Source: Ktedonobacterales bacterium
GTDB taxonomy: Bacteria; Chloroflexota; Ktedonobacteria; Ktedonobacterales; JADMIN01
Length of the DNA stretch: 19,411 bases
NCBI GenBank assembly: GCA_025935235.1
Contig: JAICVT010000038.1
Span: 1-19,411 of the forward strand
Direction of reading: 5' to 3'
Shown one piece after another: positions 1 through 8,227 of the stretch (its first letter is position 1; every line of letters begins with the position of its first letter). Both the position numbers and the translations under genes were made by a program. The notes beneath the pieces are model-generated. The model was not told where the DNA came from. It did no database searches and saw nothing but the letters and a program-made list of their open reading frames with translations.

Positions 1-26
1 CGCGCGCCAGAAAGGACGGGGCGCAG

Positions 27-782
27 ATGACTCGGCGCGCTCGATGGTATCGCTTGGCTGGTCTTCTCACGCTGACGGTCACGCTGATCGCTACATTGGC
101 AATGGCCGCGTGTGGCGTCTCGACGACTCCCGTGAGCCGGGAGTCGTCGACGCCTACCTACTCTCAAGACATCATCCCTTCTCCCACCGTAACCACTACA
201 TCCATCGCATCCCCCACCGCGCCGCCTGCGCCCACTGCGACGCCCGCGCCCGCCACGCCGCCCGCGCCGCTCGCGAGCGGCAGAGTGATTCTCGTCAGTC
301 TGGCGCGCCAGCGCCTATACGCCTATCAGGATGGCGCGCTTGCCTTCACCTTCACAGTGGAGACTGGTCGTCCTGAGCTTCCAACGCCGACTGGCGCCTA
401 TCACGTCTTCTCGAAACAGTGTTCCGATCTGCGTTGGACGAGTAACAGCGCCCCAACCACGAGCCACAACATCAACTGCGTCGAGCATATTGGCGACGGG
501 CATCAGGCGATGTTCCTTTCTCCCTGGCCCAAAGGATCGCCGAACTGGTATGCGCCGACCCACATCAACTATGCGCTGGAGTTCAAAGAGGGCGGCTTCT
601 ATCTCCATGACGCCTGGTGGCACGTCCTGTTTGGCCCTGGAGCCAACGTTCCGCACCAGCTCCCAGATGGGACTTGGGAGACGGGGTCACACGGGTGCGT
701 GGGCATGCGCATCCCCGATGCGGAGCGGCTCTACGTCTGGGCCGCGATTGGCACACCAGTCTACGTCCGGGCGTCTGTCTGA
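27..782 (+). CDS. L,D-transpeptidase (YkuD domain) lipoprotein
   Basis: A 251-residue exported protein likely to cross-link or modify peptidoglycan through 3-3 bonds outside the membrane. The N-terminus has a basic stretch, a hydrophobic segment and a lipobox-like end (LAMAAC, Cys29), so it is probably lipid-anchored; Met at -3 is a slightly unusual lipobox residue. Residues about 30-83 are a Ser/Thr/Pro/Ala-rich spacer of the kind that carries an enzyme through the wall. The YkuD domain starts near residue 84 (GRVILVSLARQRLYAY) and contains the signature His194 followed by S221-H222-G223-C224, with Cys224 the expected nucleophile. An AAGGA-type ribosome site lies about 10 nt before the ATG. 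No penicillin-binding domain is present. The fold is certain; the exact cross-linking reaction is inferred from the family. Confidence 0.93.
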   Translation: MTRRARWYRLAGLLTLTVTLIATLAMAACGVSTTPVSRESSTPTYSQDIIPSPTVTTTSIASPTAPPAPTATPAPATPPAPLASGRVILVSLARQRLYAYQDGALAFTFTVETGRPELPTPTGAYHVFSKQCSDLRWTSNSAPTTSHNINCVEHIGDGHQAMFLSPWPKGSPNWYAPTHINYALEFKEGGFYLHDAWWHVLFGPGANVPHQLPDGTWETGSHGCVGMRIPDAERLYVWAAIGTPVYVRASV

Positions 783-896
783 CGCGCCCTGGGCAGGCTC
801 GCTAAAGCGTCGCGTGGCGCATGTTGGCGGCGGGTCTTCCTGATGCGGCGCCTCCCGCCACGCCGATCCACTCCGCCCTCGGCGCTTCGCCGCCGC

Positions 897-934
897 CTCG
901 TGGTATCTCGTGGTATGATGCGCGTCACACGCGC
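897..934 (+). promoter_or_regulatory. Extended -10 promoter with tandem decamer and start-site palindrome
   Basis: The sequence TGgTATGAT (911-919) is an extended -10 element, with hexamer TATGAT at 914-919 matching consensus at 5 of 6 positions. There is no good -35, as is common for extended -10 promoters. It is built into a tandem 10-bp repeat, CTCGTGGTAT at 897-906 and 907-916. Directly after the hexamer is a palindrome GCGCGT-CAC-ACGCGC (920-934), which would cover the transcription start and could be an operator. It precedes the iminopeptidase gene with a leader of about 60 nt. Promoter activity is inferred. Confidence 0.45.
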
Positions 935-988
935 CTGCCATCCACCGTGGCCATTGGCGCGCTGATCCCCACCCGACAGGAGGCCTCT

Positions 989-1966
989 GTGAGTAGCTCC
1001 GACAGCCATCCCACTGCTGCCTATCTGGATTATAGCGGACGCGATGACGCGCTCAGCGGCGGCGTCAGGATGATCCCCATCGAGACGCCCAGGGGAACCT
1101 TCCGTGTCTGGACGAAGCGGGTCGGCAATTCGCCGACCATGAAGGTCTTGCTGCTGCATGGCGGACCGGGCGGCACGCATGAATACCTCGAAGCCTGCGA
1201 CAGCTTCTTCCCCGCCGCCGGCATCGAGTACTACTACTACGACCAGCTCGGCTCCTACTACAGCGACCAGCCGGATGATCCCGACCTGTGGGATGTGCCG
1301 CGCTTCGTGGACGAAGTGGAGCAGGTGCGGCGTGCGCTGGGGCTGGACGCGAGCAACTTCTACCTCTATGGCCAGTCCTGGGGCGGCGCGCTGGCCATCG
1401 AGTATGCCCTGAAGCATCAGCAGAACCTGAAGGGCCTCATCATCTCCAACATGATGGCCAGCATCCCCCAATACGTCGCCTACGCGCAGAATGTGCTGAT
1501 GCCGCAGATGGATCAGGCTGCGCTGGCCGAGATCAAGGCCATCGAGGCGGCGGGTGACTACGAGAACCCGCGTTACATGGAACTGCTGATCCAGCAGCAC
1601 TACATCTACCATGTGCTGCGCATGCCGCCAGAGGAGTGGCCTGAGCCGGTCACCCGTATGTTTAAGCACCTCAACGCGGCGATCTATGTGCCGATGCAGG
1701 GGCCGAGCGAGTTGGGCGCCAGCGGCAAGCTGGAAAAATGGGACCGCACCGCCGACCTGTCACAGATTACCGTTCCCACGCTGGTCATCGGTGCGCGTTA
1801 CGACACGATGGATCCGCAGCATATGGAGTGGATGGCGGGCGCGGTCCAACACGGGCGCTACCTCTACTGCCCGAACGGCAGCCACTGCGCGCTCTACGAT
1901 GACCAGCCGACCTACTTCCGCGGCCTCGTCCAGTTCATCCACGACGTAGACGCGGGCCGCTTCTGA
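989..1966 (+). CDS. Proline iminopeptidase family alpha/beta hydrolase (peptidase S33)
   Basis: A 325-residue cytoplasmic serine hydrolase of the prolyl aminopeptidase type, expected to release N-terminal proline or similar residues from peptides. The oxyanion-hole motif HGGPGG is at residues 57-62, the nucleophile elbow GQSWGG has Ser130, the acid is probably Asp272 in ARYDTMDP, and the base is His299 in NGSHC. The cap between residues about 160 and 250 is helical, as in the family, and the length is typical. I chose the GTG at 989 because AGGAGG sits at 978-983, five bases upstream; the open frame runs back to 821, but no good ribosome site supports those codons. Substrate is uncertain: relatives also cleave amides or other small substrates. 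Confidence 0.9.
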   Translation: MSSSDSHPTAAYLDYSGRDDALSGGVRMIPIETPRGTFRVWTKRVGNSPTMKVLLLHGGPGGTHEYLEACDSFFPAAGIEYYYYDQLGSYYSDQPDDPDLWDVPRFVDEVEQVRRALGLDASNFYLYGQSWGGALAIEYALKHQQNLKGLIISNMMASIPQYVAYAQNVLMPQMDQAALAEIKAIEAAGDYENPRYMELLIQQHYIYHVLRMPPEEWPEPVTRMFKHLNAAIYVPMQGPSELGASGKLEKWDRTADLSQITVPTLVIGARYDTMDPQHMEWMAGAVQHGRYLYCPNGSHCALYDDQPTYFRGLVQFIHDVDAGRF

Positions 1967-1977
1967 GCGAGAGGCGC

Positions 1978-2011
1978 AAAAAGCCCCTCTCCCGCTTTAG
2001 CGGGGGAGGGG
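1978..2011 (-). terminator. Intrinsic terminator of the FAD oxidoreductase gene
   Basis: A 12-bp stem (1984-1995 with 2000-2011) has one U-G wobble and a TTTA loop. Read on the minus strand it is followed by CTTTTT (1983-1978), which makes a standard rho-independent terminator 18 nt after the minus-strand stop at 2029. On the plus strand the hairpin has no T-run, so it may only slow or protect the iminopeptidase message. The palindrome and its G-rich tail resemble other intergenic elements in this window. Confidence 0.8.
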
Positions 2012-2028
2012 TTGGGGTGGGGGCGCGT

Positions 2029-3432
2029 CTACTTCGCAGGCTCGATGTTCTGGTTCACGCGGAAGAGGTTGTGCGGATCGTAGCGCGCCTTGATCTGCGC
2101 CAGACGATCATAGTTGGCGCGATACGATGCGCGCACCTGGTCTGATCCCTCACCCATCATCATGTTGATGTAGCCGCCACCCGCCGAGTACGGGTGCAGC
2201 GCCAGCCAGTAGTTGCGCGCCCACTCGATCATGCGCTCGTTGTTGGCCGGGTCGGGATCCACCCCCACGATCACTTCGGAGAAGTTGGCGTCGCGATAGT
2301 TGAAGGCCATCGCGTCCGGGCTGGCGTCATGGACCGCGCCATTCACCGGGTAGAGGTGCATCGTAGAATACGGCGTTGGCAGTTGTCCGCCATACTTGAC
2401 GAGCAGGTCAATCGCCTGATCGCTCAGGTCGGTGATGAAATCGGCCTTCCAGTACCATTGCAGCCCCGGCGGGAAGAGCGCGTCGAACAGGCTCTGCAGC
2501 GCGGGCCACGGAACCGGCCCGGCCAGATCCATCGCGGGCGTTCCGACGGCTCGAATCGGCTCGAATCGCGCGGCAGCTTGATCCATGTCGCCGGTGTAGC
2601 ACCACACGATGACACACATCGTCTGGCCGTGATACTGCTCCGGGAACGGCGGCGCGGGCGGGATCGCCACAAACCCGAACCAGCCATTGATGTCGCGCGG
2701 GGCGCCGAGGATGAAGTCGCGCCAGAACGTCAACACCTGCTTCGCCTGGTCGAGCGGCCAGAAGATCGGGCCGCCGTAGACCGTGCCGACATCGTGGCAG
2801 CGGAACTGGAACGAGGTCACCACGCCGAAGTTGCCACCGCCGCCGCGCACCGCCCAGTAGAGATCGGGATGCTGCTCGGCGTTGGCGGTGACGAAGCTGC
2901 CATCGGCCAGTACCATATCAACGCTCAGCAAGTTGTCCACCGTCAGCCCATAGGCGCGCGCCAGATAGCCGATGCCGCCACCCAGCGTCAGCCCACCAAC
3001 CCCTGTCGTCGAGATGAAGCCGCTCGGCGTCGCCAGCCCGAAGGGATGCGTCGCGTGATCCACATCACCCCACACACAGCCGCCCTCGGCCCGCACCGTC
3101 TTCTCCACCGGGTCAACGTGCACGCCATCCATCGGTGAGAGGTCAATCACCAGTCCGCCATCGCATGTTCCCAGCCCCGGCGCGCTGTGGCCACCACCAC
3201 GCACCGCCACCAGCAGGCCGCCCTCGCGCGCGAAATTGACGCAGCTGATAACATCGGCGACATCCACACAGCGCGCGATGAAGCGCGGGCGCTTGTCGAA
3301 CATGCCGTTGTACACCTTGCGCGCTTCGTCATAGGCGGCGTCTCCCGGCTGGATCAGCTCGCCGCGCAACTGCGCCTTGAAACTCGCGATGGTCGCCTCA
3401 TCTACCACCACGGTGCTGCTCTGCGCTGCCAT
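2029..3432 (-). CDS. FAD-binding oxidoreductase, berberine-bridge-enzyme-like
   Basis: A 467-residue flavoenzyme. Residues about 45-210 form the FAD_binding_4 (PCMH-type) domain, with RGGGHS placing His82 at the position that is covalently bound to FAD through the 8-alpha carbon. The C-terminal BBE motif (YDPHNLFRVNQNI) is intact. Bicovalent members have a second link to cysteine; the matching segment here reads SGFISTTGVGG with Ile140, so only one covalent bond is expected. Such enzymes oxidise sugars, alcohols or secondary metabolites; the substrate cannot be read from sequence. The start at 3432 has AGGAGG about 6 bases upstream; the frame extends to 3549 without support. The SARP-type regulator upstream and the repeat array between the two genes suggest it is that regulator's target. 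Confidence 0.92.
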   Translation of the reverse strand: MAAQSSTVVVDEATIASFKAQLRGELIQPGDAAYDEARKVYNGMFDKRPRFIARCVDVADVISCVNFAREGGLLVAVRGGGHSAPGLGTCDGGLVIDLSPMDGVHVDPVEKTVRAEGGCVWGDVDHATHPFGLATPSGFISTTGVGGLTLGGGIGYLARAYGLTVDNLLSVDMVLADGSFVTANAEQHPDLYWAVRGGGGNFGVVTSFQFRCHDVGTVYGGPIFWPLDQAKQVLTFWRDFILGAPRDINGWFGFVAIPPAPPFPEQYHGQTMCVIVWCYTGDMDQAAARFEPIRAVGTPAMDLAGPVPWPALQSLFDALFPPGLQWYWKADFITDLSDQAIDLLVKYGGQLPTPYSTMHLYPVNGAVHDASPDAMAFNYRDANFSEVIVGVDPDPANNERMIEWARNYWLALHPYSAGGGYINMMMGEGSDQVRASYRANYDRLAQIKARYDPHNLFRVNQNIEPAK

Positions 3433-3511
3433 ACGGTCTCCTCCTCCCTCCCCGCGAGCCGTCGCGACGATTCCAGCGCGCGACATAGCGATATGAGAGG
3501 GTTGCGCTGAG

Positions 3512-3517
3512 AGGATA
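3512..3517 (-). promoter_or_regulatory. Candidate -10 element of the FAD oxidoreductase promoter
   Basis: TATCCT on the minus strand (3517 to 3512) matches the -10 consensus at 4 of 6 positions and lies 9 bp after the last phased repeat. No recognisable -35 is present, which fits an activator-dependent promoter. The predicted leader to the ATG at 3432 is about 70 nt. Confidence 0.4.
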
Positions 3518-3526
3518 GCGCGCGAG

Positions 3527-3575
3527 GCGTTAGCGAAGCGTTTGGCCAAGCGTTACGATGCGTTACGATGCGTCA
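3527..3575 (-). promoter_or_regulatory. Phased TAACGC repeat array (candidate SARP boxes)
   Basis: On the minus strand five hexamers occur in the same orientation: TGACGC (3575-3570), TAACGC (3565-3560), TAACGC (3555-3550), AAACGC (3543-3538) and TAACGC (3532-3527). They start 10, 12, 11 or 10 bp apart, about one helical turn. The first overlaps the TGA stop of the regulator gene. The last ends 9 bp before TATCCT (3517-3512), a 4-of-6 match to a -10 hexamer. Known SARP activators bind heptameric direct repeats at about 11-bp spacing, with the last repeat about 8 bp from the -10. The assignment to the neighbouring regulator is inference. Confidence 0.6.
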
Positions 3576-6500
3576 CGATTGCTCGCGTCGCGCCCGCTGC
3601 GCCGTTACGCGCGCGTTATAGGTCTGGGCCGCGCGCACATCAGGTGTATCGAGTCCTTCGGTGAACCAGCCGCTGAGCGCCCGCAGCTCGCGCAGCGTCT
3701 CATCCCGGCGCGTCGCCCCGTCTGGAAGCCCAGCGCGCACGCGCAGCCGCGCCAGCGACAGCAGCGCGCGCAGCTCCAGCATCCGCGCCTGCTGGTCGCG
3801 CGCGATCTCGATGGCCCGCAGCAGCGCGACCTCGGCCTCGGCGGGCGAGCCGTCCGCTGCCAGCGACAGTTCGGCGCGCAGGCGGTGCAGCTCGGCGTCC
3901 CACCAGCGCTCATTGTGGCGCTCGGAGTGCGCCAGCGCCTCGTCGAGCGCCAGCAGCCCATCGCGTGGACGCCCCGCCTGCTGGTAGACCTGCGCCACGA
4001 GCGAGAAATAGTAGGGCAGGCGTATTCGCGCGCCGCTCGCCATGAACTCCGCGATGGCGCCGCGCAGGGCGGCGATCCGCGCCTCGTCTGGCTGCTCGCG
4101 CGCCCGCGCATAGGCGAGCAGAATCGCCGCCCAGGCCTCGTAGTAGGGCGCTTTGTACTCCCGCGTCAGTGCCAGCGCTTCCTCGGCAGAGGCGCGCGCG
4201 GTCTGGGCGTCCGCGCTCATCTGCCGCAGCAGCGCTAGATAGGTGGCAGCCAGCGCCAGATTGAATGGCTGCCCCAGGCTGCGGGCAAGCCGCACGCCAT
4301 CCAGCCCGGAGCGTTCTGCCCGCTCTGGATAGCCCAGCAGCCAGAGCCCATGCGCGCGCCAGGCGCGTGTATGCACAGCGTAGTCCCAGCCCTGCGAATC
4401 CTGGAGGCTCTGCGCCTCGGCGGACTCGCGCGCCAGGGAGATGCGTTCGACGCTCTCGAAATCCGCGTCGGCCTCGCTCAGCCGTCCCAGGTGCATCCGC
4501 ACCCCCGCCAGCATCATGTTGGTGAGCGGTGGCGGCGAACTACCGACGCGCTCGTAGATGGCGTTCATCTCGTCTGCCACCTGCTGCACGCGCTCGAATT
4601 GCGCCTGCACGGTGAGCAGCGATTGCAGGCCGTACAGCGCCTCCGCGCGCTGCATGTCGTCGCCGACCGCCTCGCTCAATATCAGCGTGCGATCCACCAC
4701 GCGCTCCAGCTCCGGCGCGGTCCACCCGCGCGTGATGCGATAGAGCGGCGCGAGCGCCAAGAGCAGGCGCAGCTCCTGCCGATCACGCGCCGCGCCCGCT
4801 GGCGTCTGCTCCAGCAGCGTCAGACAGTGGCGCAAGAGCTGTATGGCCTCCTCGAAGGCGAAGACGCGCTCCGCCACCAGCGCGGCGCGGTGGTAGGCGG
4901 GGATGGCGCGCTCGACCGCGCCGCCGTGCTCGTAGTGGGCGGCGATCTGCCCGCTGACCGCGTCGAGGTCGTCGGCGTGCAGGGCTTCGAGCGCCTGCGC
5001 GACGCGCCGGTGCAGCAGATGGCGCTGGGGCGCGCTGATCTCGGCATAGGCGACCTCGCGTAGCTTATCGTGCGTGAAGTCATACGTATCGGCGCTCTGC
5101 TCGCGCACGATGCGTCGCTGCCACAGCTCATCCAGCGCTGTGACCACGCGCTCCTCGTCGTCGTGGCTGACGTGAACCAGCACATTCAGGCTGCACGCCC
5201 GCCCTACGATGGCGGCCAGCGCCGCCAGCTCGCGCGCGGGCGCCGAGAGTTGCGCCAGGCGGCTGGCGATCACCGCGCGCACGCCGGGTGGCAGGGTGGT
5301 TGGCCCGGTGAGCGGCTGCCGCTCCAGCAGGGTGTCCAGCCCGGCGCGCACCGTCTCGATGACGAAAAGCGGGTTGCCCTCGGTCTCGCCAAACAGGCGC
5401 ATCGCGGCGGGCAGTTCCAGCTCGCGGTCAGTCAGGCGCGCAGCCAGCGCGGCGGTCTCGGCGGCGTCGAGCGGCCCCAGCGCGATCTCGGTGACGGGCG
5501 CCGTGTGGCGCAGGTGGCGCAGCGTGGCATGCAGCGGATGCTGGGGTGGCGTCTCCTCGGTTCGCGCGGCGCCGACGATCAAGAGGCGCGCGTGCGGATC
5601 GAAACGCGCCAGATAGTGCAGCCACTCCAGCGTCTCCTGGTCGCACCACTGCAAGTCGTCCATCACCAGCAGCAGCGGCTGGGGAGCGGCCAGCACGGCC
5701 AGCGCCAGCGCGTGGAAGAACTGCTGACGCTGGCCGAACTCGGTCAGTGGGGCATAGTGCGGCGTCTCGGGATGTTCGGTCAGCAGCTCTGGCAGCACGC
5801 GCGCCAGCTCGGTCAGCCAGACTGGCTCCAGCCGCCCGATGTGTGGGCGCACGCCAGGGCTGCGCAGCCACTCGATCACCGGCGCGAACGAGAGTCGCCC
5901 CTCTACGGCGTAGCAGCGGGCGGTCGCGGTGGTGGCGCCCGACTGGCTGGCCCAGCGCGCCAGCTCCTCCGCCAGCCGCGATTTGCCGATGCCCGCCTCG
6001 CCAGTGATGAGCGCGAAGCCCGGCCCACGCGCGCCGGCCTCGCGCCAGGCCGCCTGGAGCGCCTCCCAGGCGCGCTGCCGCCCGATCAGCGCTGGCGCCT
6101 GCGACTCTGGAGGCGTCGGAGACGGTTCCTGAGCCGGCGCGGACGGCGCTGACTCCAGCTCAGACAGCCGCTCGCGCAGTTCTTCGGTCGCCTGACTCGG
6201 CCCGATGCCCAGGGCCTGGAGCAGCGCGCTAGCGCACGCCTGATAGGCGCGCAGCGCTCCCGCGCGGTCACCGCTGAGCGCCAGCAACCGCATCAGCGCG
6301 CGATACGCCTCTTCGTTCAATGGATCGCAGCGGATCAGCGCACGCGCGGAGCGGATGGCGCTGGCGTAGTCGCGCTGCGCCTCGTGCGCCTCCACCAGCC
6401 GCGCCAGCGCGTGGGCGAAGTGGTCGCGCAGCCGCTCACGCTCCGGCGCGATCCATTCGTCGTAGCAGCTCGGAGCCAGGTCGCCGCGATAGAGGGTCAG

Positions 6501-6902
6501 CAGCCGCTCGCCCGCACGGCGCAGCGCCACCGGGTCAGGCGGCTCGTCGAAGCTTTCCACCTCCGCCACGGCGCGCTCGAACGCCTCGACATCGAGCCGC
6601 AGTGTCACATCGTCGCGCCACTGGATGGCCTGATGGTCAACGGCCAGCAGGGCGCTGACCTCTGGCTGTGCGCTACGCAGGGCATGCAGGAGCTGGCGCA
6701 GATTGTTGCGCGCCTGTGCTTCGCTCGAATCGGGCCAGAAGAGGAAGGCGAGCCGCTGACGCAGCTGTGGCGCGTCGCGGCGCAGCGCGAGATAGGCGAT
6801 CAGCGACTGGAGGCGCGGGGTGTTGAGTCCTGCCATCGGGCGGTCATCGCAGGCCAGGGAGAAGTCGCCGAGCAGCTGGATCCGCGCTACCGGTGGCATC
6901 AT
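3573..6902 (-). CDS. SARP/BTAD-type transcriptional regulator with AAA ATPase and TPR-like tail
   Basis: A 1,109-residue regulator. Residues about 5-95 form an OmpR-like winged helix (ARIQLLGDFSL onward, with the LFWPDSSEAQARNNLRQ segment), and about 103-250 form the bacterial transcriptional activator domain. After a Pro/Ser-rich linker comes an AAA ATPase module with Walker A GEAGIGKS (301-308) and Walker B LLLVMDD (410-416). The rest, from about 600, is alpha-helical and TPR-like. Unlike LAL/MalT-type proteins it has no C-terminal LuxR helix-turn-helix, so DNA binding should be N-terminal. Two adjacent ATGs exist (6902 and 6899); the GAGGG-type ribosome site is 2 nt from the first and 5 nt from the second, so 6899 may be the real start. 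Such regulators usually activate adjacent secondary-metabolism genes. The ligand or signal is unknown. Confidence 0.9.
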   Translation of the reverse strand: MMPPVARIQLLGDFSLACDDRPMAGLNTPRLQSLIAYLALRRDAPQLRQRLAFLFWPDSSEAQARNNLRQLLHALRSAQPEVSALLAVDHQAIQWRDDVTLRLDVEAFERAVAEVESFDEPPDPVALRRAGERLLTLYRGDLAPSCYDEWIAPERERLRDHFAHALARLVEAHEAQRDYASAIRSARALIRCDPLNEEAYRALMRLLALSGDRAGALRAYQACASALLQALGIGPSQATEELRERLSELESAPSAPAQEPSPTPPESQAPALIGRQRAWEALQAAWREAGARGPGFALITGEAGIGKSRLAEELARWASQSGATTATARCYAVEGRLSFAPVIEWLRSPGVRPHIGRLEPVWLTELARVLPELLTEHPETPHYAPLTEFGQRQQFFHALALAVLAAPQPLLLVMDDLQWCDQETLEWLHYLARFDPHARLLIVGAARTEETPPQHPLHATLRHLRHTAPVTEIALGPLDAAETAALAARLTDRELELPAAMRLFGETEGNPLFVIETVRAGLDTLLERQPLTGPTTLPPGVRAVIASRLAQLSAPARELAALAAIVGRACSLNVLVHVSHDDEERVVTALDELWQRRIVREQSADTYDFTHDKLREVAYAEISAPQRHLLHRRVAQALEALHADDLDAVSGQIAAHYEHGGAVERAIPAYHRAALVAERVFAFEEAIQLLRHCLTLLEQTPAGAARDRQELRLLLALAPLYRITRGWTAPELERVVDRTLILSEAVGDDMQRAEALYGLQSLLTVQAQFERVQQVADEMNAIYERVGSSPPPLTNMMLAGVRMHLGRLSEADADFESVERISLARESAEAQSLQDSQGWDYAVHTRAWRAHGLWLLGYPERAERSGLDGVRLARSLGQPFNLALAATYLALLRQMSADAQTARASAEEALALTREYKAPYYEAWAAILLAYARAREQPDEARIAALRGAIAEFMASGARIRLPYYFSLVAQVYQQAGRPRDGLLALDEALAHSERHNERWWDAELHRLRAELSLAADGSPAEAEVALLRAIEIARDQQARMLELRALLSLARLRVRAGLPDGATRRDETLRELRALSGWFTEGLDTPDVRAAQTYNARVTAQRARREQS

Positions 6903-7219
6903 TGCCCTCTCTAGCCCACTGTGACCGCGCGATGGTGGGCGATGGCGCGTCAGGAGAACAGGCAGGAGCTATGCGCGACACTGGAGCGCCTGGAACGAGT
7001 CAATCATGCGCACGAACTGTCACAACTTGCCAGCAAGCGCCAGAAATCGTTAGCTGTTCTACGCGCCAGGCGCCGCGCTGTCAACACCAATTATGTCGAA
7101 ATGTCGAACGGCGCGACCAATCGTCGCCCGTTGACACGCCCGAAGCGCGTATGACAGACTGCGCCCGGCGGCTCCTGCCCCATGGACGCCGCACCATTCA
7201 GACGACAGGTGGTACTTCC
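6903..7219. other. Divergent intergenic region between regulator and DHH phosphoesterase
   Basis: This 317-bp stretch separates two divergent genes and is visibly richer in A and T between about 7000 and 7110 than the flanking genes, as expected for a promoter region. A TTGCCA at 7027-7032 followed 17 bp later by TTAGCT is the best plus-strand promoter-like pair, but the match is weak. A 77-codon open frame (6921-7154) is present but I do not accept it as a gene. No strong hairpin or repeat was seen. Confidence 0.4.
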
Positions 7220-8227
7220 ATGATCGAGACGACGCTCTCCCCCGCGCTGGTCGAGATGATCCGCTCCAGCCAGCAGGTGGCGCTGATTCCGCACGAGCGC
7301 CCCGACGCCGATGCGCTGGGCGCGACGCTGGGCCTGGCGCTGGCGCTCACCACGGAGGGGAAGGTCGCCCGCGTGCTGGTGGGAGAGTTCGTGCAGCCGC
7401 CGCTGCGGTTTCTGCCAGGGTTCGCCGAGCTGACGCTGGAGCGTTCCGCCGAGTCCGAGGCGTATCTGGTCGCCTGCGATCTGACGCTGGTCTGCGACAC
7501 CCACGAGCCGACCCTGCTCGGCCAGTGGCTGGAGCCCCTGCGACGCGCGCTGGCGAAAGACGCGGACGCGGTCGCGGTGATAGATCACCACCGCCCCGGC
7601 GCCGAACTGATCTTCTCTCACGGGTGGATAGACCCGTCCTACTCCTCCACCTGCGAAATGATGCTGGCCGCGCTGGAGCGGCTTGGCTGGCCGCTCGATG
7701 CGCCGATCGCCAACAACCTGATGGCAGGCGTCATGTACGACACCTCACGCTTTACGAACGCCAACACGCAGCCGCGCACGCTGGCCAACGCGGCCACGCT
7801 GGTCGGCGCCGGAGCCGATGTGGTGGACCTCAACGGCCAGCTCTTCTCGCTCGGCGCGCCCGATGAGGTGCGCCTGCGGGGCGAGATCTTCGCCTCGATC
7901 CAGCTCGCGTTCGCGGGGCGCTATGTCTGGGCGCTGATCCAGCGGGAGACGCTCGACCGGCTCGGTCTGGATGAGAGCGCCCTGAGCGGGCTGACCAACG
8001 ATCTGCGCCTGATTGACGGCGTGGTGGTGGCCGCCACGCTCTTCGCCACAAGCCCAGACTCCACGCGAGTGAGCTTGCGCTCGCGTGGCGGCTACGAAAT
8101 CCGCCAGATCGCCCAGCAGTATCCCGGCGGTGGGGGCCACGCGGTCGCCGCTGGCTGCACGATTCCGCTGCCACTGGAGCAGGCGGCGGCGGACCTCCAG
8201 GCCAGGATCGCCACCCTCTTCGCCTGA
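7220..8227 (+). CDS. DHH/DHHA1 phosphoesterase, NrnA-type oligoribonuclease/pAp phosphatase
   Basis: A 335-residue cytoplasmic metal-dependent phosphoesterase. Motif I is HERPDADALGA (His25, Asp29, Asp31), motif II contains VCDTH (Asp93), the DHH motif is at 122-124 (VIDHHRPG), and a fourth ligand is likely Asp174 in VMYDTSRF. The DHHA1 domain occupies the C-terminal third and ends with the substrate-binding GGGGH (303-307). Length and motif order fit NrnA, which degrades 2-5 nt RNAs and dephosphorylates 3'-phosphoadenosine 5'-phosphate; GdpP-like PAS/GGDEF parts are absent. The ATG at 7220 has AGGTGG 7 nt upstream; the frame extends upstream to 6893 but with non-coding composition. It could also act on cyclic-dinucleotide breakdown products such as pApA or pGpG. 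Confidence 0.9.
   Translation: MIETTLSPALVEMIRSSQQVALIPHERPDADALGATLGLALALTTEGKVARVLVGEFVQPPLRFLPGFAELTLERSAESEAYLVACDLTLVCDTHEPTLLGQWLEPLRRALAKDADAVAVIDHHRPGAELIFSHGWIDPSYSSTCEMMLAALERLGWPLDAPIANNLMAGVMYDTSRFTNANTQPRTLANAATLVGAGADVVDLNGQLFSLGAPDEVRLRGEIFASIQLAFAGRYVWALIQRETLDRLGLDESALSGLTNDLRLIDGVVVAATLFATSPDSTRVSLRSRGGYEIRQIAQQYPGGGGHAVAAGCTIPLPLEQAAADLQARIATLFA

Noticed and set aside
761..1669. 302-codon minus-strand frame across the iminopeptidase
   Set aside because: Shadow of a gene with a complete catalytic triad; no ribosome site or family motif.
2194..3138. 314-codon plus-strand frame opposite the FAD oxidoreductase
   Set aside because: It is the reverse-strand shadow of a clear flavoenzyme gene; GC-rich codons keep the antisense frame open. 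Its product is low-complexity and resembles nothing.
3537..3575. Tandem decamer as a CRISPR-like or simple satellite repeat
   Set aside because: Units are only 10-12 bp, too short for CRISPR, and the position before a promoter fits binding sites better.
3558..6914. Several long plus-strand frames opposite the SARP-type regulator
   Set aside because: All are Arg/Gln/His-rich antisense frames of one well-supported gene with intact Walker motifs.
6921..7154. 77-codon open frame between the divergent regulator and DHH genes
   Set aside because: Third-position GC is much lower than in neighbouring genes, the start is a GTG without a good ribosome site, and the region is the expected promoter area. 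I recognise no family.
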